Source of the DNA: JBOGEB01 sp050743125 | GTDB lineage: Bacteria > Actinomycetota > Nitriliruptoria > Euzebyales > Egibacteraceae | Direction: 5' to 3' | Assembly: GCA_050743125.1 (NCBI GenBank) | Contig: JBOGEB010000181.1 | Coordinates: forward strand, 1 to 8,471 | Length of the DNA stretch: 8,471 nucleotides | Shown here: positions 1 to 5,798 of the stretch, piece by piece | Numbering within the stretch: the first letter of the stretch is position 1 | How the letters are laid out: every line of letters starts with the position of its first letter | The notes under the pieces: model-generated | What the model was told of the DNA's origin: nothing | The model's input: only the letters and a program-made list of their open reading frames with translations | Database searches by the model: none | Program-made: the position numbers and the translations under genes

Positions 1-165
1 GCGCGACCCGCGCCTTGCGAGGCGGGGAGCACTCCGCCCGGGCACTCACAGCGATCGGGGGCGTCTGTCCCGGACCCCCTCACAGCGATCGGGGGCGTCC
101 CCAGGGGTCCCCTCTGGGGTTCCGAACCCCCTCACAGTCAACGGAGCTTTCCGCTTGGACCACTA
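1..165 (+). repeat. Dispersed repeat, copy 1 (cut by window edge)
   Basis: This stretch matches the inverse complement of 7268-7400 over long runs, for example gggagcactccgcccggg and ctcacagtcaacgga, followed in both by ctttccgcttgga. It also shares parts with 1260-1374. The right end, ccgcttggaccacta, runs directly into the stop codon of the anti-sigma kinase gene, whose reverse-complement TAG is at 163-165. The left part of the element lies outside the window. Unlike the other copies it has an inner duplication: the 21-mer ending in gggggcgtc occurs at 45-65 and again at 79-99. It also carries the partly self-complementary ccccaggggtcccctctgggg core (about 99-119). No coding potential is convincing. 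It could act as a 3'-end hairpin or terminator, or be a small non-autonomous mobile element; the sequence does not decide. Confidence 0.75.
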
Positions 166-579
166 GGCGGGGGGGCGAAGTCCGACCTGGAAGCTCATGT
201 GGACGCGCATCCCCTCACCGCGCACAAAGGTCACGTCATCCGCGAGTGCCCGGATAAGCATCACACCGAGCCCGCTCTCAAGTGTCCAATCGCGGTCGCG
301 ATCTGGGGGCGGAGGGTCGAATCCCGGCCCAGCATCGATGATCGTCACCTCGAACGAACCGTTGTCCGTGGGTCCGAACTGGAGGACGACCGGGCGCTGC
401 TCCTGGTAGCGGCGGTGAGCGTTGATCGCGTTGGTGGTGGCCTCGCTGACGGCGATCCTCAGGTCCTCGACGCGCTCCTCCACCATTCCTGCTTGCCGCG
501 CAACGGCCGTGACCACCAGCCGAGCCAACCCGACGTACTGGTTATCGGCCGGGAGTTGGAGCTCGACCTGGTCGGTCAT
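163..579 (-). CDS. RsbW/SpoIIAB-type anti-sigma factor, histidine-kinase-like ATPase domain
   Basis: A single-domain GHKL ATPase of about 138 residues, the usual size for RsbW/SpoIIAB-like serine kinases. Such proteins bind an alternative sigma factor and phosphorylate a STAS antagonist. Counting from the GTG at 582, the N-box is at residues 45-54 (VSEATTNAIN, with the conserved Glu and Asn). The G1 box is at 83-88 (DAGPGF). The G2 region is at 102-106 (ESGLG), followed by the typical helix VMLIRALADDV. There is no receiver, PP2C or membrane segment, so it should be a cytosolic switch protein. The start is either GTG 582 or ATG 579. I prefer the ATG because its A is shared with the TGA of the upstream STAS gene (TGATG), the classic arrangement for translational coupling. 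Family membership is clear. Which sigma factor it holds cannot be read from this window, and no sigma gene or RsbU-like phosphatase is present. Confidence 0.9.
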   Translation of the reverse strand: MTDQVELQLPADNQYVGLARLVVTAVARQAGMVEERVEDLRIAVSEATTNAINAHRRYQEQRPVVLQFGPTDNGSFEVTIIDAGPGFDPPPPDRDRDWTLESGLGVMLIRALADDVTFVRGEGMRVHMSFQVGLRPPA

Positions 580-920
580 CACTCGATGTCCGCCAACGCC
601 TCGTCGATCGTGTCGTACATGGGAAAGACCTTGGTGAGGCCGGTGATGCGGAAGATCTTGTAGATCCGCTCCTGTTGGCAGACCAGCGCCAGCTGGCCGT
701 CATGCGAGCGAACCCGCTTGAGTCCGCCCACCAGCACGCCGAGCCCCGTCGAGTCGAGGAACTCGACCTTGGCCATGTCGATGATGATCTTGTAGTGACC
801 CTCGCCGATCAGATCAACCAGGCGCTCGCGCAGCTTGGGAGCGGTGTAGACGTCGATCTCTCCACCGATTTCGATGATCGTGCGGTCCCCGTCCTTGCGG
901 TGCTCCAACGTTAGGTCCAC
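579..920 (-). CDS. STAS-domain anti-sigma factor antagonist (RsbV/SpoIIAA type)
   Basis: A 113-residue protein made almost entirely of one STAS domain. The beta strand TIIEIGGEIDVYTAPKLRE (about 14-32) leads to the phosphorylation loop DSTGLGVLVGG, whose Ser57 is the expected target of the partner kinase. The unphosphorylated form would bind the kinase and free the sigma factor. The GTG start at 920 is supported by AGGGAG six bases upstream, and the preceding TGA lies directly against it. The gene overlaps the kinase gene downstream by one base or a few, so the two form an operon and should be made in fixed ratio. Length and motif spacing are normal for the family. Confidence in function is high, but the physiological signal (stress, development or other) is unknown. 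Confidence 0.92.
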   Translation of the reverse strand: MDLTLEHRKDGDRTIIEIGGEIDVYTAPKLRERLVDLIGEGHYKIIIDMAKVEFLDSTGLGVLVGGLKRVRSHDGQLALVCQQERIYKIFRITGLTKVFPMYDTIDEALADIE

Positions 921-1163
921 TCACGGCTCCCTGGCTGGTACGGGGAAGCTCCCCGGGTCTTCTGTGCGCAACGTAGCAAGTCTGCCCCCACTGAGACGTC
1001 CGCCTACTTCTCCCCGTGGACAGCGCAGACGAAACCTTTGCACTGCGGCGCAATGTGGTGGCCGGCACATTGTACGGGCGTCGATCGCGGCGTTGCTCTT
1101 CGCTTGCACACGCTCGATCGTATCCGCGCTCGTCACCAGGAACGCCTCGATGCGAACCGTCAT
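921..1163 (-). other. Small open frame of doubtful coding status upstream of the STAS gene
   Basis: An 80-codon frame starts at ATG 1163, with AAGG a few bases upstream, and ends in the TGA touching the STAS start codon. The first 30 residues (MTVRIEAFLVTSADTIERVQ...) look protein-like. The remainder is rich in Arg, Cys, Pro and Gly and resembles translated noncoding DNA. It covers the region where the promoter of the STAS-kinase operon should lie. I do not recognise a family. It may be the start of a decayed gene whose rest was lost, a short leader frame, or chance. Confidence 0.2.
1010..1036 (-). promoter_or_regulatory. Possible SigF/SigB-type promoter for the STAS-kinase operon
   Basis: Read on the minus strand, GGTTTC (1036-1031) is followed by 15 bases and then GGGGAG (1015-1010). 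Group-3 stress sigma factors of the SigF/SigB class use GGTTTC/GTTT at -35 and GGGTAT at -10 with a spacer near 15-17. The -35 match is complete and the -10 match is partial. It lies about 90 bases ahead of the STAS start codon. Operons encoding such antagonist/anti-sigma pairs are often under their own sigma factor, which fits. A second, weaker candidate is a TACAAT -10-like hexamer at 1074-1069 without a good -35. Confidence 0.35.
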
Positions 1164-1190
1164 GTCGCCTTGGCGGTTAGTGGGCTTGAG

Positions 1191-1374
1191 GCGGAGACCC
1201 GTGGCATTCGTGCGCAAAGCACCCCGCCTCGCGGTGTTGCGGATCGCTTGAGGGCAACCAGCACACGACGCGACCCGCGCGGAGCGCTTCGCCTTGCGAG
1301 ACGGGCGCAGTCGCACCCTTGGTGTCATCGGGGGCGTCCCCCGGACCCCCGGGAACTTTCCGCTTGGTCCACTA
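1191..1374 (+). repeat. Dispersed repeat, copy 2
   Basis: The copy begins near gcggagacccgtggcattcg and ends at ccgcttggtccacta. It aligns over its length with the inverse complement of 7268-7472. Shared runs include gtggcattcgtgcgcaaagc at the left and ggtgtcatcgggggcgtccc at 1321-1340. Compared with copy 3 it has about eight extra bases near 1283, and it lacks the ccctctggggttcc...ctcacagtcaacgg segment. The gap in homology is clean, so copies appear to have evolved by small block deletions. It has the same orientation as copy 1, and the two bracket the STAS-kinase operon as direct repeats. No open frame in it looks genuine. Confidence 0.78.
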
Positions 1375-1375
1375 C

Positions 1376-1480
1376 GTGATCGTAACGGATGGCCCGGTAC
1401 TCGCGGTGGAGCTGGACTTGCGCGGACGGTCAGCGGCGGAGTTGCAAGCCGACCTGAGCGGCGTTGATCATCAGAGGTAG
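1376..1480 (+). pseudogene. Possible C-terminal remnant of a plus-strand gene
   Basis: Immediately to the right of repeat copy 2, the plus strand reads about 34 codons with coding-like composition. They translate as VIVTDGPVLAVELDLRGRSA followed by AELQADLSGVDHQR and a TAG at 1478-1480. The frame runs backwards into the repeat, where it loses sense, and no start with a ribosome-binding site is evident. This would fit the tail of a gene whose front was replaced or removed when the repeat arrived. It converges on the TadE-like gene ending at 1502. I recognise no family, and a chance open frame in GC-rich DNA remains possible. Confidence 0.25.
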
Positions 1481-1501
1481 GCTCCGGCGATTGACAAGCC
1501 G

Positions 1502-1984
1502 CTAGCCACTGGGGCGGGCAGCGGCCGTTGCGTGGGCGCGCAGGGGCGGCATGAGCATGCCTCCGAGTTCCCGTCGCGGCTGGACCTCGACCGTGACTCG
1601 GACGCGGAGCGGCCACCCGGCGACGTCCACCTCGACCAGTCGGGCGCCGTTGGCGGACGCCACTCGTGCGGCCTCATGCTCAGGCCGCCCGCCGCCGCTG
1701 AATACCGGGGACGCCGCCATCGCCGCGAGCGCCGCAGCATCCGCCGCTGTCCGCGCCCGCGCCGCGACCACCCCGACCCCGGCCGCCGTCAGGATCACCG
1801 CCAGCGCCAGCGCTGCGACGACGAGTCCGCCGATGACGGTCAACAGCCCCACGGCACCCCCGTCGCCCCTTGTTGAGTGCCCGGCCGTCAGGCCGGACAC
1901 CTTCGGAGTGTGGTGGGTGCGTCGGTGGATCCCGGCCGCATGCGGCCGGGATCCACCAAATACCCACTCCAGTGCGGGCGTCAC
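1502..1984 (-). CDS. TadE-like minor pilin-associated protein, last gene of the Tad locus
   Basis: It resembles the actinobacterial 'secretion neighbourhood TadE-like' family (Rv3654c type). One hydrophobic segment (about 45-72 of 160, GLLTVIGGLVVAALALAVIL) is followed by AARARTAADAAALAAMA. A small extracytoplasmic domain with ANGARLVEVDV then follows. In the family this protein is the partner of TadE at the end of the pilus operon, probably a membrane-anchored minor component. The longest start is a GTG at 1984 whose GTGA overlaps the tadE stop, as expected for coupling. However, codons about 10-36 would then be encoded by two palindromes, giving an odd Arg/His/Pro-rich N-terminus. GTG 1900 or GTG 1852 would give a normal short N-terminus just before the membrane segment. 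I report the longest form, with the start uncertain. Confidence 0.72.
   Translation of the reverse strand: MTPALEWVFGGSRPHAAGIHRRTHHTPKVSGLTAGHSTRGDGGAVGLLTVIGGLVVAALALAVILTAAGVGVVAARARTAADAAALAAMAASPVFSGGGRPEHEAARVASANGARLVEVDVAGWPLRVRVTVEVQPRRELGGMLMPPLRAHATAAARPSG
1877..1957. repeat. Double palindrome at the tadE/tadE-like junction
   Basis: Positions 1924-1957 are a perfect 34-base palindrome: ggtggatcccggccgca followed by its exact reverse complement. Positions 1877-1900 form a second hairpin, gtgcccggcc-gtca-ggccggacac, with one mismatch in ten pairs. The pair begins only 24 bases after the tadE stop in the direction of transcription. It looks like a two-hairpin REP/BIME-type insertion. 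No T-run follows, so it is not a standard intrinsic terminator. It could reduce or shield expression of the last gene, or stabilise upstream mRNA. Confidence 0.8.
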
Positions 1985-2397
1985 GGGGTTTCCACGCGCA
2001 TCGTGGCCTGGGCGGGCAGCCAGATGGGGACGCCGAACGCGGCGAAGGCTCGGCTGCGCAGGCGGAGGCGAGCGGTGACGAGGTCGCCAGGCGCCCGGGC
2101 TCCAGAGGCCGGGGTGAACGTGACCTCGACCGGGCGATGGCCGGCCGCGTCACGCGCCGCCGTGCGGGCCGCCACATCGTCGGACACCGCGGCGGCCCGG
2201 GCGGCCTCGCGCGCGAGCCCCTGCGCCGTGACAAGATCGGCGGCCATGACCCCCGCGTGCAGGACGAGCACGAGCAGGAGCAGGACGGCGGGCAAGACCA
2301 GCGCGAACTCGATCGTCTGGCTCCCACGCTCATGCTCGCGGAGGGTGTGGGAAGCGCCGCCCCCCACGCCCTCGCGAAGAGCGCTCAGGCGAACCAC
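1981..2397 (-). CDS. tadE: TadE-family pseudopilin
   Basis: About 138 residues. A short basic leader ends in ERG, then comes the class IV prepilin-type sequence SQTIEFALVLPAVLLLLVLV. Cleavage would follow Gly25, placing Glu at +5 (residue 30), with a single hydrophobic helix at about 30-50. The REAARAAAV stretch after the helix is typical of TadE proteins. They are minor pilins of the Flp/Tad pilus, processed by the prepilin peptidase and held in the inner membrane. The start is not certain: GTG 2397 overlaps the pilin gene by 13 bases, while GTG 2367 is preceded by GAGG very close by and would give about 128 residues. The stop TGA overlaps the longest start of the next gene. The gene lies third from the end of the apparent operon. 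Confidence 0.85.
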   Translation of the reverse strand: MVRLSALREGVGGGASHTLREHERGSQTIEFALVLPAVLLLLVLVLHAGVMAADLVTAQGLAREAARAAAVSDDVAARTAARDAAGHRPVEVTFTPASGARAPGDLVTARLRLRSRAFAAFGVPIWLPAQATMRVETP

Positions 2398-2630
2398 GAC
2401 TGGACCCACTGCGCCATCCCGTTCGTCACGGTGTTGATCAGCGTGGTGAGGAGTCCGCCTTTGAGCAGCGCGACGAGCGTGCCGCAGGCGACGGCGGCCA
2501 CGGCGCCGAGCATCGCGTACTCGACGACCTGGGCGCCGGACTCGGCGTCGTCGCGCAGCCTGCGCAGCCGGCCGCGCGGCGCGCTGGCGGTGCGCCGAGG
2601 GGAGGGCAGTGGGTGGGTGGCTCGGGGCAT
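2385..2630 (-). CDS. DUF4244-type Flp pilin (major pilus subunit candidate)
   Basis: An 81-residue prepilin. A 32-residue Arg/Pro-rich leader ends in DDAESG, followed by AQVVEYAMLGAVAAVACG. Cleavage after Gly32 puts Glu at +5 (residue 37) and Tyr at +6, the Flp signature. The hydrophobic helix (about 38-58) is followed by KGGLLTTLINTVTNGMAQWV, which would face outward. Its position between the T2SF platform gene and tadE matches DUF4244 proteins (Rv3656c position) in actinobacterial Tad loci. The ATG at 2630 has the best ribosome-binding site of the locus, AGGAGG seven bases upstream, as expected for a fibre subunit needed in excess. No other pilin gene is seen, so this is probably the main structural subunit. 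Confidence 0.88.
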   Translation of the reverse strand: MPRATHPLPSPRRTASAPRGRLRRLRDDAESGAQVVEYAMLGAVAAVACGTLVALLKGGLLTTLINTVTNGMAQWVQSWFA

Positions 2631-2637
2631 GGCGGTT

Positions 2638-2643
2638 CCTCCT
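2638..2643 (-). promoter_or_regulatory. Strong Shine-Dalgarno of the pilin gene
   Basis: On the minus strand AGGAGG lies seven bases before the ATG at 2630 and overlaps the TGA of the preceding T2SF gene. Among the Tad genes it is the closest to consensus, and it fixes the pilin start. Confidence 0.85.
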
Positions 2644-3623
2644 CAGGTGGGCGGGCCGAGGCCGCCAACGTCGGCGAGGGCCGCCCACAGCAACGGCGGG
2701 ACGACCCCGAGCACGAACGCCGGCAGCGTCAGCAACGTGGTGGGGAAGACGAGTCGGAGCTCGACCTTGGCGGCGGCCTCCTCGACCGCGGCGCGCGCGT
2801 CGGCACGCAGATCGGCGGCGAGCTGCCGGAGCGCGGGGCCAGCCGGGGCGCCCCAGCGCTCGACGGCGGCGAGGACGGCCCCGAGGCTCGCGAGGCCGCT
2901 GTCGGCGAACGCGGCGTCGGCGTCCCATCCGCCGGACAGCCGGCGCTCCGCGGCGGCGAGCGCCGTCCGGGCGGACGGGGGGGCGAGCGGGGCCACGGTG
3001 GCCACCGCCCGGGCGGGAGGCAACCCACCGGCCAGAGCCACGGCGACCAGCTCGATCGCCTCCGCCGCGCCGCCGCAGCGGCCATCGCCAGCGAGCGGGT
3101 CGGCGTCGGAGGCGGCCCGGCCGGCAGCCTCCACGATCCGTCGTGACCATCTCTGGCCGGCGAGCGCAAGGGCGACGGCGAGGCCGCCGGTGGCCATGCC
3201 CGGGGTTGTGGTGTAGAAGCGGAGCGCCCGGGGATCGAAGAGCACGAGCAGCACCCACAGCAGGAAGGGCAGCACCGCGAGCACCAGCGCCGTCCCCCGC
3301 GCCTGCGCGGTCCGCGCCTGGAGGAGGCGGCGCAGCGCGGCTGCCTCTCGGATGCTGTCGAACGCCTGCTCGACCCCGGTCAGCGCGCCTGCGCCCGCGC
3401 GCTCGGCGACGCCGAGCGCGCGGACGAGGAGATCCGCGGCCGGATCGCCGGTGTCGATGTCCCCGGCGGCCTCGGCGAGGGGCTGACCCAGCCGCGCTGC
3501 GCGGGCGAGCGGCGCGAGGATCCCGTCGCCGGCGCACTCGGCGAGCGCGGTCGCGGGCGACGCGCCCGCCGACAAGGCGGCGCGCAGCCCGGCGAGGACG
3601 CAAGTGTCCATTCTCAGGCTCAT
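2643..3623 (-). CDS. Tad pilus platform protein with two T2SF domains (TadB/TadC in one chain)
   Basis: A 326-residue integral membrane protein. Residues about 8-155 form a first type II secretion F domain: the helical bundle LRAALSAGASPATALAECAG, then RALGVAERAGAGALTGVEQ, and membrane helices at about 111-129 and 142-156. Residues about 186-315 repeat the pattern: AAEAIELVAVALAGGLPPAR, VLAAVERWGAPAGPALRQLA and a final hydrophobic hairpin at 291-314. In most Tad systems TadB and TadC are separate proteins that together form the inner-membrane platform moved by the TadA/CpaF ATPase. Here the two domains are in one continuous frame with no internal stop or restart. The ATG at 3623 overlaps the CpaF stop (ATGA), so synthesis should be coupled. 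The protein is shorter than two full family members joined, because most N-terminal membrane segments of TadB are absent. Confidence 0.85.
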   Translation of the reverse strand: MSLRMDTCVLAGLRAALSAGASPATALAECAGDGILAPLARAARLGQPLAEAAGDIDTGDPAADLLVRALGVAERAGAGALTGVEQAFDSIREAAALRRLLQARTAQARGTALVLAVLPFLLWVLLVLFDPRALRFYTTTPGMATGGLAVALALAGQRWSRRIVEAAGRAASDADPLAGDGRCGGAAEAIELVAVALAGGLPPARAVATVAPLAPPSARTALAAAERRLSGGWDADAAFADSGLASLGAVLAAVERWGAPAGPALRQLAADLRADARAAVEEAAAKVELRLVFPTTLLTLPAFVLGVVPPLLWAALADVGGLGPPT

Positions 3624-4768
3624 GACCAGCGCCCCCTCCTCCAGACGTCGCGGACACTCAGCGGCCCGTCGCCGTCGCGGGCGGCCATCTCGGCGACCTG
3701 CACGACGCCGCGCTGCCCGCCCGGGCCGCGGGACAGCACGACGAACAGGTCCATGCCGACCTCGATCTGCGCGCGCGCCGCCTCCAGCGGGAGGCCGGCG
3801 AGCAGCGCCATTCCCTCGAGCCGGACCAGGGCCTCACCGGCGGTGCGGGCGTGCACGGTGGTCATGCAGCCCTCGTGCCCGGTCGCGAGCGCCGCGAGCA
3901 CGTCGACCAGCTCGACGCCCCGGACCTCGCCGACGACAATCCGGTCGGGGCGCATGCGCAGAGATTGGCGGACGAGATCGCGGATGGTGACCTCGCCGGC
4001 AGCCTCGGCGTTCGGCGGGCAGGTCACCAGGCGTACGACGTGCGCGCAGCGCGGGCGCAGCTCCGGCGCGTCCTCGATCACGACGACCCGCTCGGCGGCG
4101 GAGACCTCGCTGAGCAGCAGGCCGAGGAGCGTGGTCTTGCCGGTGCCGGTCCGACCGCAGCAGGTGATCACCCGCCGCTGCGCCACGGCGCCGCGCAGGA
4201 GCACTGCGACCTCGGGCGGGACGGCGGCCGAGGCGGCGAGATCCTCCCAGCTCGGCTGCACCGGCGCGAACTTCCGCACGGTGACGACCGGACCGGCCGG
4301 GGCGAGCGGCGGGAGCAGCGCGTGGAGGCGGCTGCCGTCGGGCAGGCGCGCATCGACGAACGGGCGCGCGCGGTCGAGGCGGAGGCCGAGCGGCCCCACG
4401 ACCCGCAGGACGGCTGCCCGGACGGCCTCGGCGTCGTCGAAGCGCACCGGCACGCGCTCCAGCCGGCCCGAGCGCTCGACCCAGACCTCGTCGGGGCCGT
4501 TGACCATCACGTCGGTGACCTCGGGGTCGCGGAGCAGCGCCTGGACGGGGCCGAGGCCAGCGAGCGCGTCGGCGACCTCTCGCACGGTTGCAGCCAGCGC
4601 GTCCGGGGCGAGGAGCAGGCCCTCCTCGCGGACCGCACGCGCGACCGCGGACCGAATGGCGGCCAGCCGCGTGGGCCCGTCTGCAGCCTCAGCGAGCGCG
4701 GAATCGTCGGCGACCCGCCTGCGGACGCGGTCGACGCAGATGGAGCCGGCCGCGGTCACCGGACCCAC
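3620..4768 (-). CDS. cpaF: CpaF/TadA-type pilus assembly ATPase
   Basis: A 382-residue secretion ATPase of the GspE/VirB11 superfamily, TadA/CpaF branch. From GTG 4768 the N-terminal domain holds DPEVTDVMVNGPDEVWVERS (81-100), the usual entry signature. The Walker A motif is GRTGTGKTT (205-213). The Asp box is VIEDAPELRP (230-239), Walker B is RIVVGEVRG (276-284) and the His box is GHEGCMTTVHA (297-307). All catalytic motifs are intact, so it should be an active cytosolic hexameric motor that drives pilin polymerisation through the T2SF protein. I chose GTG 4768 because GGGGA stands eight bases ahead and conserved sequence begins soon after; GTG 4759 is an alternative. The frame stays open further upstream, but that sequence is antisense to nothing recognisable and overlaps the CpaE-like gene in a different frame. 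It is separated from that gene by a 60-base spacer holding a strong hairpin. Confidence 0.93.
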   Translation of the reverse strand: MGPVTAAGSICVDRVRRRVADDSALAEAADGPTRLAAIRSAVARAVREEGLLLAPDALAATVREVADALAGLGPVQALLRDPEVTDVMVNGPDEVWVERSGRLERVPVRFDDAEAVRAAVLRVVGPLGLRLDRARPFVDARLPDGSRLHALLPPLAPAGPVVTVRKFAPVQPSWEDLAASAAVPPEVAVLLRGAVAQRRVITCCGRTGTGKTTLLGLLLSEVSAAERVVVIEDAPELRPRCAHVVRLVTCPPNAEAAGEVTIRDLVRQSLRMRPDRIVVGEVRGVELVDVLAALATGHEGCMTTVHARTAGEALVRLEGMALLAGLPLEAARAQIEVGMDLFVVLSRGPGGQRGVVQVAEMAARDGDGPLSVRDVWRRGRWS

Positions 4769-4779
4769 TGAAGCCGTCC

Positions 4780-4815
4780 CCAGGGTCCCCTCCGGAACCC
4801 CGGAGGGGACCCTGG
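4780..4815. promoter_or_regulatory. Perfect 16-bp hairpin between cpaE-like and cpaF genes (short repeat derivative)
   Basis: Bases 4780-4795 (ccagggtcccctccgg) pair perfectly with 4800-4815 around the four-base loop aacc. The flanks, gtccccaggg on the left and ttccgagccccctcac on the right (ending about 4831), resemble the core of repeat copy 1 at 95-134. This is therefore a shortened, symmetrised derivative of the dispersed repeat. It lies 13 bases beyond the stop of the upstream gene and about 12 bases before the putative Shine-Dalgarno region of cpaF. It could cause partial termination, protect mRNA ends or influence cpaF translation. It has no T-run on either strand. Confidence 0.8.
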
Positions 4816-4827
4816 TTCCGAGCCCCC

Positions 4828-5748
4828 TCACGGCCACACTCCCCCGAGCGCCGAGCGCAGCGCCGCCAGCCAGGCACCGGGCAGGCCGGCGGGCACGCGC
4901 CCGGCCACGCCCGCCCGCGCGACACGGACGGATTCCGGCAGCCAGGCGACGGGCGGGCGGCCGAGGCGTCGGCGGACGCCAGCCTGGTCGAGGGGGCCGT
5001 CGCCCAAGACGAGGACCGGGAGGTCTGCCGGCTGCCCGTCGAGCCCACCGAGCCCGGCGTCGGGCCTGGCGCACACGAGGTCGGCGCCGGCGAGGTGCCG
5101 GGGGGCGCGCAGGTCGACGACGACGGCCTGGACCGGCCACCCGGGAGCACCGCCGATCGCCTCGCCGCTCCCGCCGAGGACCGCGAGCCCGTCGATGCCG
5201 GGGACCGGGCGGGCCAGGCTGGCGACCTCTGAGGCGGCGCCGGCCGCGCCGAGCTGTCCGAGCTCCGACGCGCCTGGCCCCGACCAGGGACCCAGCCCGC
5301 AGAGCCGGAGCAGGTCGTCGTCGCCCACCACGAGCGTGGCGCGGCCTGACCAGGCGAGGAGCCCACCGACGGCCAACGCGACGGTCGACGTGCCCACTCC
5401 TCCCGCGCACCCGGCGATTCGCAGCACGGGCGGGCCCGACCCGTTGCGGTGCGTGGCGTGAGCCCGCAGCGGCGCCTCGAGCAGCCGGGCGCGGTCGTCG
5501 GGCCAGGCGATGACGTCGAGCGCGCCGCCGAGCAGCGCCTCGCGGACCTCCTCGGCCTGTACTGGGCACTCGACCACCACCACGCACGGCCGCCCAGCCC
5601 GCGGCGCGGTGGTGAGCTCGAGCACCGGCGTGGGCGGGCCTGTCGCGCTGACCACCTGCCAGCCGGCCTCGACCTCGACGAACGCGGCCACCTCCTCGCC
5701 CAGCCTGCCGGGAAGGTCCACCACCACCGGAAGGTCCTGCAGTCGCAT
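4828..5748 (-). CDS. CpaE/Ssd-like MinD-family protein of the Tad locus, with altered P-loop
   Basis: A 306-residue protein. The first 105 residues resemble the receiver-like N-domain of CpaE proteins (VVVVECPVQAEEVREALLGGALDVIAW, about 56-82). The rest is a MinD/ParA-like fold: PVLRIAGCAGGVGTSTVALA (107-126), TLVVGDDDLLRLCG (138-151) and VVVDLRAP (209-216). The deviant Walker A reads CAGGVGTST, so both lysines of the KGGxGKT motif are missing. That pattern resembles the Rv3660c (Ssd) type in actinobacteria and makes normal ATP hydrolysis doubtful. In the family the role is localisation of the pilus machine; Ssd proteins are also linked to septum-site control. ATG 5748 is preceded by GGGGGAGA at good spacing. 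It is the first gene of the locus left of the assembly gap, so genes upstream of it may be missing. Confidence 0.85.
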   Translation of the reverse strand: MRLQDLPVVVDLPGRLGEEVAAFVEVEAGWQVVSATGPPTPVLELTTAPRAGRPCVVVVECPVQAEEVREALLGGALDVIAWPDDRARLLEAPLRAHATHRNGSGPPVLRIAGCAGGVGTSTVALAVGGLLAWSGRATLVVGDDDLLRLCGLGPWSGPGASELGQLGAAGAASEVASLARPVPGIDGLAVLGGSGEAIGGAPGWPVQAVVVDLRAPRHLAGADLVCARPDAGLGGLDGQPADLPVLVLGDGPLDQAGVRRRLGRPPVAWLPESVRVARAGVAGRVPAGLPGAWLAALRSALGGVWP

Positions 5749-5798
5749 CGGTCTCCCCCAATCGCGATCCGTTTGTCGTCTGTTCGACGGTACGCCCG

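Noticed and set aside
1924..1957. The 34-bp palindrome as an intrinsic terminator
   Set aside because: The stem is strong, but no T-run follows on either strand and a gene of the same operon continues directly downstream.
1870..3216. Long plus-strand open frame of about 450 codons over the Tad genes
   Set aside because: Low-complexity Ala/Arg/Ser translation with no domain, antisense to clear TadE, pilin and T2SF genes. Typical of GC-rich DNA.
3753..5513. Long plus-strand open frame opposite cpaF and the CpaE-like gene
   Set aside because: The opposite strand has complete ATPase motifs, while this frame has only Arg/Ser/Thr-rich sequence.
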